Shown: piece after piece, positions 34,201 to 47,689 of the stretch
Layout: every line of letters begins with the position of its first letter
Position numbering within the stretch: position 1 is the stretch's first letter
DNA from: Primulina eburnea
Lineage: Eukaryota > Streptophyta > Magnoliopsida > Lamiales > Gesneriaceae
Assembly (NCBI RefSeq): GCF_022965805.1
Contig: NC_133116.1
Span: 3,410,001-3,474,000 of the forward strand
Reading direction: 5' to 3'
Length of the DNA: 64,000 bases
Program-made: the position numbers and the translations under genes
Notes under the pieces: generated by a model
Seen by the model: the letters and a program-made list of their open reading frames with translations, nothing else
Told to the model about the DNA's origin: nothing
Database searches by the model: none

Positions 34201-34683
34201 TAGAATCTCTTCTCCAGCAATGGCAGCCTTAAATTCGGCATTCTTCATTTTATTAACCAGCTGGTTTATGTCGTCTCTAGTACTCAAGGAAATGTCTAGA
34301 GAAGTAAGAGATAAGCAACTCATTGCATGGCTAATCTCTTTAGTAATATCCCCTATACACTTAACAATAGACCTAGAATTTACAAAGAGATAAAACCGGT
34401 TTCTGTCGCTACAATCCTGGATCAGTTGCTTTGCCAGCTTCGTTTGATGGTTTAGAATCTCCACAACATTTCTCAAGCTATCAGAATCACACAAATCCTT
34501 CCTTTGCAACTCACTCAATAGAGGAACAATCTTATGCAAATACTCTGATAGTTGAGCAAAACTCTTCTTTTCAATGATCACATTTTTAGAGGATATCACT
34601 AACTCAACGATGGCTTCTATTACCTGAGAAAGGACTTCCATTACAGTAGCAATTGGGAAGCCAGTTACCGCATCAATGACCAT
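31274..34683 (-). CDS. U-box E3 ubiquitin ligase with ARM repeats (PUB43/PUB44 type)
   Basis: Four exons on the minus strand (33454-34683, 32982-33285, 32378-32865, 31274-32275) join in frame to 1007 residues, the length of PUB43/44-like proteins. An N-terminal helical region (1-240) includes the heptad-like FEQFKIEIENVRLRKNEAEA. The U-box lies at about 262-335 (FICPITKEAMVDPVETPLGY, FERSSIDKWL, CPLTSTPL), where E2 enzymes dock. ARM repeats fill the remainder (for example LVEDGVLDLLLVLVSHDD, EMKIVAVGALLNLS, NAVKLLCCLTEDDD) and select substrates. Arabidopsis relatives (PUB44/SAUL1) regulate senescence, ABA synthesis and immunity at the plasma membrane; whether this is the orthologue needs a tree. 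The ATG is the first in frame and all introns are GT..AG. Confidence 0.94.
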
Positions 34684-37475
34684 TATTCAAGAACTAAAGA
34701 TTTCACAGGGAGTTTCGGTCTAATCTTGTTTGAGGAAATTCAATCAACATCTAACTCATTGTCTCCAGGAAAACAAATGGGCCCAAATCTCTCTTTGCAT
34801 TGCCTCAAATTCCTACATTCAAGAATACCCATAACAATAACTATACATAAACTTCCTTCTTTAATTCATAAAAGTAGCAACAATAAAGATAGAGTGATCA
34901 GCGAAATGAAACAGGCGAACACTAAATTCAAGCACGCTCTAAACTTGTTTCTTATTGAAGGCAACAATTTTGCAGAAACTAAATTCAGAAGAAAATATCT
35001 CATGATAAATTTCTCCAAAATGTAAACAGAAGAAACAATTCAGAAAATCTGAGTCCCATCATGGACTTGACTTCAAAGCTTTCCCAAATTTTCTCCACAA
35101 AGCAGATTATTTACTGCATAAAATTAAGAGACTCGACTAATTATCCCACGCAAAAGTGCCAATAATCCAATAATAAACACTAATCACAACAAGAAGACAA
35201 ACTGGACTTTCTTATATCTTTTCTCCACAGCAAATATAGCCATAATAGTTAGCGTCAATTCATTAAATCTCAAGTTTCGTAAACAAGAAAGCTAACCTGA
35301 CGTCATTAATTCTCCCCTGAGAAAGCTGTCAATCGAAAATGATCAACAGCAGCAGTAGCAAGAAGACCGGGAACAGGAAGACCATATACAAGAAGTCAAG
35401 AAGACCATAAATAATGCATCGACAAGATTTTGCTAAGAACTTTAGATTCATTAAAAAGAAATAAATCCAGTTGGATCAATTAGCATGCAAAGCAGCCCAT
35501 CATAGCAGGGTACAAAAAAAAATTCGGAAGCAAGAAACTAGACTAGGTAGAAGGACTACGCCGGGATTGAATTTTCTTTAGTAGTTGGACTTCATTTATT
35601 TGTGTGGTACTCGTGAAATTCTTTGCGATACTGTGTAGTTTCTCGATTTGTATTAAAAGAATAAATTAATGGTTTTAGTAAATTGATAAAATAAAATATT
35701 TCCTTAAAGAACTTGTATATAATTTAGTTCTTCTATTTACATCACAATATTCAAATACTTATATATCACCTTGCCTTAAAATATAAATTTATCACGAGTT
35801 TTTCTTTTTCTTGAAATTTAAATTTTCGTAATTAAATGTTTTTATAGCATCAACGAAGATTTGTCGTTGTGTTATTTATATTTTGAGTTTTTTTCTTCCT
35901 CTCGGGTTTTATGCAAGTACAAAAGCTGCATGTGAATGAGATAACTCTCACTTATTGGATATATATGTTTCATCACGCCTAACAAGTGAGTGCCACTTCA
36001 TTGATAAACACAAAAATTAACACGATTGATGAGCAACGTAACAAAACTAAGGTATTCAATATTTTAAAATAATATTATTATCTGTTATGTTTAGTGCTTT
36101 TTATCTCATTCTTTTATTTACCAAAAATATCAAAGATTGCTTCTTCTTTTTTGTAGTTGATCTCTTCTTTTTTAGATTACTTATAAATTTATCTGAAAAT
36201 TTTATAGTACAGTATGTTAACAAATCGATTTCATATTTAACTAATAGTAATAAAATCCACACAAAATCATTTAACGTATACTTGTTTGATTGTAAATTCA
36301 ATTTTTAAAACCAATTAATTAATATATATTTTTATATTATTAGAATTTGCAAATCCCAAAAGTTATTAATTTATAGATGTTATATCTCATTATACCACTT
36401 GCTTACTCTTTTCAATAAATAAAATAATGAAAATAGAGCACAATAAATATTAAACAATATAGATGCAATATTAATAAATTATTAAATTTTAAATAAGTTT
36501 TTACAAATTTTCCATAATGTTTTTTAAATTTATAATTCCTAGTTCCAACTATATATGCAACCGATTTTTTAATCTTAAGTGCAAAGATCAAATATTATGA
36601 TTATAAATACACGGATATACATAAATTTGATTTGGACTTCTGTTGTTGCAATTCAACTTCCTCCACTGGGCGGGTCTTCCAAGGAAATGGAATATATTAG
36701 CTGACAGGATCTTAGTTTTTTTTTCCACCATTTTAAAGTGTTATCATGTATAGTAAACATCAATTATTAGATTAATTACTTTATATAATATACATATATA
36801 AAATACACTTTTCAGGAATAATAGTATTTGCTAGATAATAAAATTTATTTAAAAGATAATTGATGTAGTCAAATAAAATAATCACTTGAATTAAAAAAAT
36901 TAAGGAAAATATAAGAACATCGGATCGAGGTGTGTCGATGACGCACCAGTGATACTAAAGAAAAGATAACGGATCGTCACCTGCATTATGAACAAAACGT
37001 TAAAAAAACATAGGTGATTATCAAACGAAAATCCTCTTATCCACTAAAGTCAACTATACTCAAAATAAGGGAAAATATGGAACTTGTTGAGAGTAAATGA
37101 GAACTTAATTGGGAAATGAGAAACTTGGTCTACTTATAGACTCTTGGAGGGCTTTTGCGGGTTTGGATCATTGGGCCTCATAGTCACTTATTCATATATC
37201 ACGATTGAATGAGTGATCATGATATATCCACTCAACATATATATAACGTGTTAAGTAGATAAAATCACTACTTACATGAAACGTCAAACGGATAAACAAA
37301 ACTAAGCAAGCTTCTTGGAAATATATATGGTTACCGTCTATTTATTAGTACTAGAAAAATGCATGTGCGTTGCACGTAAAAACTTAAACTGCTGAAAATA
37401 TATGTGCGAAATTTTGATAATATTTAAATGAATTAAAACATGACTAATAACATTTATCAACTGAAACAAACTAAG
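34684..37475. other. PUB upstream region and gene-poor AT-rich DNA
   Basis: The first 650 bp or so probably include the PUB leader, possibly spliced. The remainder is AT-rich without genes. At 37348-37373 the sequence ACTAGAAAAATGCATGTGCG and TTGCACGTA, read on the minus strand, ends in a hairpin followed by CTAGT. It may be the 3' end of a minus-strand Helitron whose other end was not found. Confidence 0.4.
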
Positions 37476-37480
37476 CCATA

Positions 37481-39321
37481 TGTGGGGACCCGGACGCTAA
37501 TCAGGTTCTTAATCATCATTGGGACTAATTAATCAATTATAAAACAGGGTCTAATTTTTTTTTTTAAAATGCGGAACGTAGTGAAATCAAACTAATATAC
37601 ATATCAGTATAAAATACAATACAAGTCCTGTACTGCATGCATTCAAACTAAACTAAGGTTTAACAACTAATGTCAAGTGTTCAAACCATATTATACATCA
37701 TAATCAAATTCCGTAGTCTCCACTCTAATCACGATCTCTCTCTTCATCTCCTGGACCCTGATCCTGTCCCACCTGTTGTCATGTACACATACAGACAAGA
37801 CAACAGCCGGATAACTCCGGTGAGAATAAAATCCCAGTATAAATCAATGAACATGCAATCATATAAACAATTATAAAGCATGTATCAGGTAACAGATATA
37901 TGTATCAAAATCTGAAACATAAACAATCATAATACTGTCAAACATATACGTGACTCCACGTCTCAGACTAGACTCAATCCTAGTCTAGGGATCCCGGTTT
38001 CCAAATGTGGTGTTCCTATACCGAATTCCGTAATAGAAGGAACTCTGATCCTATTACTCGATATAACCAAATATGGTGTTCCTATATCGAATTCCGTAAT
38101 AGAAGAATTCCAATCCTATTACTCGATATAACCAACATCCGGTGTCCTGACCTAACCGTCATGGACTGGAGCTCTATCGCTAATATACCATCTTAAGACA
38201 TCGTGCAAAGTACCCGTGGCGATCCGCCACTGTCAGGCACTTCCGTCCCAAGATGTCTACACTATCCTGTGACATCGTGCAATGTGCCCGTGGCGATCCC
38301 ACCACTATCAGGCACTTCTGTTACAAGATTTCTCGTCTGATACCTGCTATCTATAAATCAAGAGAACAAGTATATCAATCAAATAAATGCAATATCAATG
38401 CAATAAAGTAAAGTATGTGATTTAGGGAAACTCAAGTCTAGACTGACTTAAGTCGATCTCCCAATACCACATTGACTTATACCTTTCGTTTATAGTCTCG
38501 GTCTAAAGCAATCGAAGTTTTGAACTCAAGACTGTCTCTGTAAATCTGAAACGATATATCAAGAATCATAATATCAATATTTTATTCTCAATTCAACTCT
38601 GAATCTGATTAATCTGCATTAACTCAAATCAGCGGCATAACGGCACAATCTCAGTATTCCCGTCAATACCATATCACCAGATATTAATTACAAATCATAA
38701 CATATATTCGATACAATTTGTAATCAGTCTATAATCCAAATCTATTCATTTTCAATTAATATAATCTGAAAAATCATAACAATTTCATAATCAATCAGTT
38801 CTTCGATCTGACTTCGATTCTACGATGTCTAGTATTCCCAGAACACATAATAATGGTCAAATAATAATTTCTCCAATATCATAATTTAAAATAATAACAG
38901 AACTCAATAAAACTTACGTCCAGTTATAGCTCTCGTCGAGAGGAGTACGGTACTGTGTCCGGATTAAATTCTGATAAACGGATCACGCACAATCAAATTT
39001 CTAAACCAATTGGAAACTTGAGGAATTTGGAAATGGGAATCTCGGTTTCTTGCTGGAGGGAAAGTGAAGGAATTGAAACTTTTATATGTCAAAGCATGAC
39101 AAGTGTCCCACCAAGTCATAATTTGCACTTTAGTCCCTGGATTCTTAACTATTTGCAATTCAGCCCTCAATAACTATTTTTAATTCAATTTCAATCCTAC
39201 TTAATTATAAAATCGTGGAATTTAATTCATCATTCCAAAATTCGTAAATTAAATAATCTCGGATTAAAGTGATATAATCTCGGTTTAAAATAATATCATT
39301 TCTATAATCTCGGACCTTACA
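37481..39321. mobile_element. solo LTR of an LTR retrotransposon
   Basis: The 1841-bp block starts TGTGGGGACC and ends ACCTTACA, the TG..CA borders with TGT/ACA inverted tips. It is flanked by an exact 5-bp duplication CCATA at 37476-37480 and 39322-39326. No gag or pol sequence, primer-binding site or second LTR adjoins it, so recombination between two LTRs probably removed the rest. The family (Ty1 or Ty3) cannot be decided from the LTR by eye. Confidence 0.88.
37998..38335. repeat. two tandem duplications within the solo LTR
   Basis: A unit of about 67 bp containing CGAATTCCGTAATAGAAG and CCTATTACTCGATATAACCA is repeated at about 38005-38132. A unit of about 93 bp containing GACATCGTGCAA, CCCGTGGCGATCC and TCAGGCACTTC is repeated at about 38196-38335. 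Differences within each pair indicate the duplications are old. Confidence 0.85.
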
Positions 39322-39326
39322 CCATA

Positions 39327-40903
39327 AAAAATAAAAAAATCATGACCATAGACGGTATATGAATAAGAGAAATTATCTTATCCACTTGACACACTTTCAA
39401 ATATGCTTCTTGGTTGATTTTGAGAACTCAACAACTCTTTGTCGTAGTTTGTTATAATATGCATATAACTATTTTGATATGCTCAGCAAGTATCTGATCG
39501 TCTTTAACATATATTATGTTATTTACAATCTTTATTCGGGATCTGGCATGCTCATAGTTTGCTTCTTTATCACGACATTTTTTCGGTTTTCTACATTGTT
39601 TTTTATCTGATAATCTTATTTTTCTGGCTATTTTTTTGTTTTTAAATGATTTTTCAGCTTTTGACAATCATCAACTATAACTCCTAAGAAAAAATGCTTT
39701 TATTCGCGATAAGTTTTCGCTGTGACTAAAAGTATGTATAACTTTTATATTCTTCAACAACATAACCAATGAATGGTGTTGCACCTTCTTCAAATATTGT
39801 GATATTTGTGATATCATTTTTATATATTTAGTATCAATATTATAAATATATAGCTATAAGGTTAATAAATTTTAAACAACTATTTCTCAATCACTGTGAG
39901 AAAAATACTTGAAATCTCTTCAAATGTTTATATCTTTGAATTGTGTCCTCATTTAATTTGACGCAATTCAAGAAAGTCATCTTCATCGTCATTTTTTGGA
40001 AGCTTTGAAATAATGATTGCGTGCATCATGTCATGAGGATGATATAGTTTCAATCTCATTTGCTGCGTTTAGAACGTAATATTATATTATTCATTGAAAC
40101 AAAATAAATTTTCTTCTATCGAGTTTATATTTTGTTTTATAATATTTTATATCTCGTGGAACGATATACAAACTTAATTATTGTATTTTAAAAATCTTGA
40201 GAAGAGATACGAATAATGTAATTAAGATATGCATATGAGATATCATTCAAATATATGTCAAAGTATTTGTCTTATTCAATATCTCATCTAATACTATAAC
40301 CATTTAGATTTCATGGACGAGGAGTTTTCTATCCTACCATCATATATGTTATGAATTAGTGGTTAGACACTTTGACTAAAAAAAAAAAAGACAAAAACAA
40401 TCTTGTAGTCACATCGAAATATATCGAGATAATATTGGAGGAAATAAAGTGAAACTGGCTTAATGTATCAATAAAATGCACAAAATTGATCTATTATATT
40501 GCGTCAACAAAGTTTTAGAATTGTTCTCATACCATTATAAATAGAATGAGAATTATGCACAATTTGTTTTTTATGTATTTTTTTTCTGAATGAAGAATTT
40601 TTTCTTTTTGAAAAACTATTTTATTGAGAAATATTGACATTTTATATGACATTCATATGTCGGACAACCATGAAGTAACAACATAATCATTATATAACAC
40701 TTAATGTACACATACAATTCTTCAATTTCTTCTTCATTGTGCTTCGTTTAAATTTAAATCTGAATCATTCTTGATCTTAATATTTTGCTTTAAATATGAT
40801 TTAATATATATGTATATGTTTCATGTTACTTAGTTGAACCTAATTTCAAATATCTATAAAAAAATGTGCTTGAATTATATCATACAGAAATTAGGACATA
40901 GTA
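39327..40903. other. AT-rich intergenic DNA
   Basis: No gene was recognised. A 71-codon frame at 39452-39667 on the minus strand is lysine-rich and matches no family I know. Confidence 0.35.
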
Positions 40904-41249
40904 TGTAGGACTGAGCGCTTGCCGCTTTACCAAAATCTATAGTAGTAATGGTGCAACTCAAATCTTTTAAACTGCACAGCAGCTCAAGCACCACTGTTCG
41001 GCCGCTCTACCAAGCAGGAACAATTATTGCACCCAACAATCTCCCTTTCAATAATTGCACTATTCGCAATCAATGAGAATCGAACCCGTGACCTTAGCTC
41101 TGATACCAATTGTAGGGCCGAGCGCTTGCCGCTTTACCAAAAGCTATAGCTAGTAGTAATGGTGCAACTCAAATCTTTTAAACCGCACAGTAGCTCAAGC
41201 ACCACGGTTCGACCACTCTACCAAGCAGGGACAATTATTGCACCCAACA
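40904..41249 (-). mobile_element. TRIM (miniature LTR retrotransposon), complete
   Basis: Two LTRs of 135 and 139 bp (40904-41038 and 41111-41249) flank a 72-bp core. In the minus direction each LTR starts TGTTGGGTGCAATAATTG and ends CTACA or similar. The core starts with a primer-binding site TGGTATCAGAGC (complement of 41097-41108) for initiator methionine tRNA, two bases from the LTR. A purine tract GAAAGGGAGAT precedes the other LTR. The 5-bp duplication TAGTA lies at 40899-40903 and 41250-41254. It has no coding capacity, so it must have moved using other elements' proteins. Confidence 0.93.
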
Positions 41250-41254
41250 TAGTA

Positions 41255-43380
41255 ATACACAACATTATTTTTTTTATTTAACATGTCTATTTTTTTTTTC
41301 ATTCACTATGTTTGTCTTAACTTTTTGTTCAAAATTTGACGCATTTCGTAGACTATATGTATGAAAAACCAAAAAATTATATAATTCACAGAAACCATTT
41401 ATTATTCTCTTCGTAGAACAGAAGACCCAAAATACGTGGCTTTGATTGGTATACTCTCATACTTATTTTTATAAACAACAAGACACGTCATATAATATCA
41501 GAAAAATCAATTACCGCCAACAATACTAACCAAAACGAATAAAAAAATCATTACACAAACAACCTCGATAAGGAAAAAATAATAACTCAAAGTTTAAAAA
41601 TAATTTATTTAGTACAATAACAAAGAAATTGAAGTATATACGAGCAATAAAAAGCATAAATCACTCTCAAATTAAATATTATCTCATATTATTCATAATT
41701 TGTATAAATTTTCCAATATTTTTTTCAAATAAAGAGAAGACGCCTTATTAATGTCATCGTTTTATAGATATTCATTCCACTTCTTTAAAAAAAAAACAAA
41801 TGAAAAATGGTGCCTTGAAATCATAAGAAAATCATTTAGAAAAGGAGCCGTAAAAATATAATACAAAGTCACACAATTTTTCTTAAACCATAGAAAAATA
41901 TTGTATTATTGACAAAATATATCTAGCAACAACAAAACATGTGTTAACTTGTGATATAATTAAAACTTAGAATCATGCATAATCATTGAGTTAGAACAAA
42001 ATCGCATGCCAAAAATCTACTGGATATTATATATTTTAATAATTTATCCATATTTATCGTTCATCAGAGGACTCTTAGACCTACCAAATTTTGTAGTTCA
42101 CCTATTATTTTCATAATAAATAATATTACAAAAATAATATAAGCAAGAACATAAAAACTCAAATTAAAATGTCTTCTATCAATCTAAGTAAAAAAAAAAT
42201 TGATTAGAGAATATAATAATGTCGTAAAAAAATTAAATATTGATTTATGGACAGAAGTTTGGAAATACAATTGTCTCAATAAATAAAAAATATTATCTCT
42301 TGATATTCTGAGACATAACATAAAAACGAAGAAATATTTCAATTTTTTTAATATTTTATAAGTCACTTCAAACTAAGTAATCTAAGCAAACAGAAAACAT
42401 GCATTATGTATTTAAAAATTAAAAAAATATCTCAACAATAAAAAATTGAAAAATAACCATTTTTGTTGGATATTTGATTTTGTTTCTCTTTTCTTCGTGC
42501 AAACAACAAATCATATAAACAATCCAAAAACAATTACATGATCAATACAAATGACATATAACAATCAAACATGTTAATGCTATGGTAAAAAAAACTCCTC
42601 ATTGCAAGAACACAAAATGATCAAATGGAGCATATTATTTAGTAATATTTATTTAGCAGCATTTATAAAAAAAATTGACTAAATAACTTAAAAACAGTGT
42701 TTGAAATCACTTACATACAAACATTTCTCTCAATCACATATCTATATTGACACATAAAGAGTTTGAAAATATTTTTATTCTAAATGGGAGAAAGAAATTT
42801 TGTATGGCATTAATATTTATTAATAATTTATTTTTATTCATTCCGACTCATCTCCCTTTGTCTTCCTATTATTATTTGACGGCAATATATAAATTTAAGT
42901 AATTAAAATTAAATTTAAAAGTAAATTAAAATAATAATTAGTTTGATTGAGTTAAATACACTATTAATGATCTTATTAAACTAAGATAAAAAAATGACTT
43001 AAATAACAACATTAACATGACAAATTGTAAAACAAAAAAAAAAAATATAATAGTAAGCTCACAAATGAAAGTCATATATTTAATAGATTAATTAATAGAT
43101 ATTATATTATTTAGTAATATGTATTTAGCATCATATATTGAAAATTGATTAAATAACTTAAATGTTTGCAATGAAATCACTTACATACAAACATTTTCTC
43201 TCAATCACGTATTTTTTTGATACATAAGTAATCTATGTATATCTACCTTCTAAATGGGAAAAAAATGTTTTATATGACCTTAATATTTATTAATAATTTA
43301 ATTTTATTCAATCACACACATCTCTATTTGTTTTCCCATTATTACATTAATGTTCGTAACATTAACAATTTATTTAAATT
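41255..43380. other. AT-rich intergenic DNA
   Basis: No gene was recognised. Two diverged copies of a segment with CACTTACATACAAACATTT and TTCTCTCAATCACATAT lie at about 42640-42860 and 43110-43345, showing an old duplication. Confidence 0.4.
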
Positions 43381-46110
43381 TATAACATTATGATAGTGAT
43401 TTTCTGTGAATTTGATGTCAATGTAAATATTAAAGTAAATAATTAAATTTAAAAATAAAAACATATTAATGATTATTATTAAATGAATAGATGAAAAAAA
43501 CAAAAAAAAAATAAATATATAATTATGATAGTGATTTATGTGAATTTGATGTCAATGTAAATATTAAAGTAATTAATTTTAAATTTAAAAATAAAAATTA
43601 TTAATGATTATTATTAAAAGAATATATGAAAAAGAAAATATGTAGTAATTAATTTTAAATTTAAAAATAAAAATATATTAATGATTATAGATTGTTAAAT
43701 ACAATAGAGGAAATTCACAATTCAATCCATATATTTATATAGATATAGATTGTTAAATATAATTTTTTTTTTTGTATTATTTGTAAAAAAAACTAAGATT
43801 ATGAAAAATATAATTAATACATAAATTGTAAAAATAAGTTTGAAACCTCTGTTAGCATAATTTTTTGTATTATTTATTTTAATAAAAGAATGTATAACAC
43901 TATTACTATTATTTGTAAGGTATTTTCACAAAATCAATTAATTTTATAAATAATATTATTACATATTTTTTCGAATCATTAGTTATTGAATAAATACTTT
44001 GATATTATTGGTAGTCATGCCATGAAAGTGAGTGAAAGAGTAATAAATAATAATCAGTCAATGGATTAATAATAATTAACTAATTACATAAAAGGAAGAA
44101 AAAATATCATTAGAGTACAATATTAATAAGGATAATAGAAGAAATTCACAATTCAATCTGTATATTTATATAGATATAGAAGATATAGATTATAACATTA
44201 TGATAGTGATTTTTTGTGAATTAGTATAGATTAACAATTTATTTAAATTTTTAACATTATGATAGTGATTTTTTGTGAATTTGATGTCAATGTAAATATT
44301 AAAGTAAATAATTTTAAAATTAACAATAAAAATATATTACTGATTATTATTGTTAAATGAGTAGATGGAAAAATAAATAATCATGTATTTATTTATAATA
44401 GTGATTTTCTTGAAAAAGTGAGTGAAAGAGTAATAAATAATTAGTCAATGGATTAATAATAATTTTAAAATAACAATAAAAATATATTAATGATTATTGT
44501 TAAATGAGTAGATGAAAAAATAAATAACCATGTATTTATTTATAATAGTGATTTTCTTGAAAAAGTGAGTGAAAGAGTAATAAATAATAATTAGTCAATG
44601 GATTAATAATAATAATTAACTAATTACATAAAAAGAAGACAAAGTGTCATTAGAATACAATTTTAATAGGGACAATAGAGGAAATTCACAATTCAATCCA
44701 TATATTTATATAGATATAAATTGTTAAATATAATTTTTTTTTTGTATTATTTGTAAAAAAACTAAGATTATGAAAAATATAATTAATACATAAATTGTAA
44801 AAATAAGTTCGAAACCTCTGTTAGCATAATTTTTTGTATTATTTATTTTAATAAAAGAATGTATAACACTATTACTATTATTGGTAAGGTATTTTCACAA
44901 AATCAATTAATTTTATAAATAATATTATTACATATTGTTTCGAATCATTAGTTATTGAATAAATACTTTAATATTATTTGTAGTCATGCCATGAAAGTGA
45001 GTGAAAGAGTAATAAATAATAATCAGTCAATGGATTAATAATAATTAACTAATTACATAAAAGGAAGAAAAAATATCATTAGAGTACAATATTAATAAGG
45101 ATAATAGAAGAAATTCACAATTCAATTCGTATATTTATATAGATATAGAAGATATAGATTATAACATTATGATAGTGATTTTTTGTGAATTAGTATAGAT
45201 TAACAATTTATTTAAATTTTTAACATTATGATAATGATTTTTTGTGAATTTGATGTCAATATAAATATTAAAGTAAATAATTTTAAAATTAACAATAAAA
45301 AAATATTACTGATTATTATTGTTAAATGAGTAGATGAAAAAATAAATAACCATGTATTTATTTATAATAGTGATTTTCTTGAAAAAGTGAGTGAAAGAGT
45401 AATAAATAATAATTAGTCAATGGATTAATAATAATTTTAAAATTAACAATAAAAATATATTAATGATTATTGTTAAATGAGTAGATGAAAAAATAAATAA
45501 CCATGTATTTATTTATAATAGTGATTTTCTTGAAAAAGTGAGTGAAAGAGTAATAAATAATAATTAGTCAATGGACTAATAATAATTTTAAAATTAACAA
45601 TAAAAATATATTAATGATTATTGTTAAATGAGTAGATGAAAAAATAAATAACCATGTATTTATTTATAATAGTGATTTTCTTGAAAAAGTGAGTGAAGGA
45701 GTAATAAATAATAATTAGTCAATGGATTAATATAATTAACTAATTACATAAAAGGAAGACAAAATGTCATTAGAATACAATTTTAATGGGGACAATAGAG
45801 GAAATTTACAAAGTGAGTGAAAGAGTAATAAATAATAATTAGTCAATGGATTAATAATAATTTTAAAATTAACAATAAAAATATATTAATGATTATTGTT
45901 AAATGAGTAGATGAAAAAATAAATAACCATGTATTTATTTATAATAGTGATTTTCTTGAAAAAGTGAGTGAAGGAGTAATAAATAATAATTAGTCAATGC
46001 ATTAATATAATTAACTAATTACATAAAAGGAAGACAAAATGTCATTAGAATACAATTTTAATGGGGACAATAGAGGAAATTTACAATTCAATACATATAT
46101 TTATATAGAT
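43380..46110. repeat. tandem AT-rich array (151-bp units inside a 970-bp duplication)
   Basis: The unit containing TTGTTAAATGAGTAGATGAA, CCATGTATTTATTTATAATA and GAAAAAGTGAGTGAAAGAG recurs. Measured starts at 45320, 45471 and 45622 give a period of 151 bp, with further copies near 44351, 44498 and 45897. A larger block (from CAATAGAGGAAATTCACAAT at about 43702) recurs 970 bp later at about 44673. Copies are nearly identical, so the array is young. No protein is encoded. Confidence 0.88.
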
Positions 46111-46486
46111 ATATAATAGATTCAGAGTCCGAAAATCAAATAATTTATTAATGGTAATGCAAGTGGTCGGATCATACAAGTTTTATTTAGATATCTTAAT
46201 TCAATTTATACTCTTCGCCTCAAATAATATAGTCTTATTCGATTTTTCATATATTTATATAAACAAGTTTAATATTTTATCTTTATTTTATGAGTGTTTA
46301 ATTGAATATAAAAAGTTGTTGGACGACGTCAATACATTTAATGCTACAAGTATATTAGTAAAAATATATAAAAAAAAATGCTACTTTTAAACATAAACAT
46401 TTGCATGTATATTTGGGGAAAAAAAGGAAATGTGAAGTGTATATACGTATATTTGAGACCCTGTAGTATTATATTATAGTTAGGAG

Positions 46487-46641
46487 TGGGTCTCATGTGA
46501 GACCGTCTCACGGATCTTAATCTGTGAGACGGATCAACCCCACTCATATTCACAATAAAAAGTAATACTTTTTCATGGATGACCCAAATAAGATATTCGT
46601 CTCACGAATAAGACCCGTGAGACCGTCTCACACAATTTTTT
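46487..46641. mobile_element. MITE with GTGAGACCGTCTCAC ends, copy 2
   Basis: Left end ATGTGAGACCGTCTCACGGA, right end GTGAGACCGTCTCACACAAT, interior TTTTTCATGGATGACCCAAA and TTCACAATAAAAAGTAATA. It is the best-kept copy in the window and highly similar to the one at 20.9 kb. Confidence 0.8.
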
Positions 46642-46787
46642 TCCAATAATAAGAAGGCAATGTTGCTCAGATTTGAATTTATTCATACCTTTTATTTCCT
46701 AAACTAAATAATGTGACTCTAATGAACGTGCAAAATGTTTTTGAAATATAATATTTGAAAATAACCTCATGAAATGTTGTAAGATTT

Positions 46788-46935
46788 TTTTAAAGACGAG
46801 ACAATCTCACGAATTTATATTCGTGAGACGAATCGATGTGATCCATATCATCAGAGAAAAATAAAAGTATTATGCTTTCATAAATTTTGTAAGATCGGAT
46901 ATTCGTAAAACAATTTCGTAAGAGTTTTTGTGTTT
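46788..46935. mobile_element. degraded MITE of the GTCTCAC family, copy 3
   Basis: GACGAGACAATCTCACGAAT at the left and TCGTAAAACAATTTCGTAAG at the right are worn forms of the same ends, with a similar interior (ATCATCAGAGAAAAATAAAA). Confidence 0.5.
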
Positions 46936-47283
46936 TTCACTCCAAAAAAATGTTTTAATTCAACTTATTTTTTTAATATATATTCATTGAAATTCCATTC
47001 AAAATAATCTCAAGAATTTTTCTAACGTCCTTTTCGATCATTATTCTATTTTTAGGGCGCGTCGAAAAGTACCTAGTCTTGAACGATACCGAATCTTCTT
47101 CAGCCGACCGGATTTGTTTGTCTGACCACTCAATTAAGATAAATAAATATAATTAAATAAATAAATGTTGTCTGGAAATATTAAAGGGTTTGGTGTCGGC
47201 TAAGAACGAACAGCTGGCTGAACGAGTGCCAACGACTTTCGACCTTGGATTTCTTTGATTAGGTCCACATAATAATGATAGTA

Positions 47284-47444
47284 TAAAAGACGATCTCACA
47301 ACTTTTTATCTGTGAAACAAGCAAACTCTATCGATATTAACAATAAAAAGTAATATTCTTAGTATAAAAAGTAATATTTTTTCATGGACGACGGTTCAAA
47401 TAAAATATTCGTCTCACAAAATACGACCATTGACTCACACAATT
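47284..47444. mobile_element. MITE of the GTCTCAC family, copy 4
   Basis: AAAAGACGATCTCACAACTT, then AACAATAAAAAGTAATATT, TTTTTCATGGACGACGGTTC and a right end with GTCTCACAAAATACGACC follow the family order, though diverged. Confidence 0.6.
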
Positions 47445-47689
47445 TTTTGTGATAATGATAATGATAATACCACACAGCCACAGCCGAAAAACATCCTTCT
47501 AAAATTTACAGCTGACATTTAATAAAGAGAATCATTTTGGACGAGTATGGTAAGACGTTTTTATAAAATATATTAAAATTTATTTTAATAATAAATATGT
47601 GTTTGCATAGAGGGATATACATTGTGACTTGGCCCCCAAATTTTTTTAATAAACTTTTATTATAATATACAAATTTTTTGTCCATTATG

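Noticed and set aside
41050..41110. tRNA-like sequence (CGGGTTCGATTCTC on the minus strand)
   Set aside because: Lies beside the primer-binding site of the TRIM; there is no cloverleaf, so it is not a tRNA gene.
43380..46110. CRISPR-like regular repeats
   Set aside because: Units are 151 bp, contiguous and without spacers, in a plant nuclear context; this is a tandem array.
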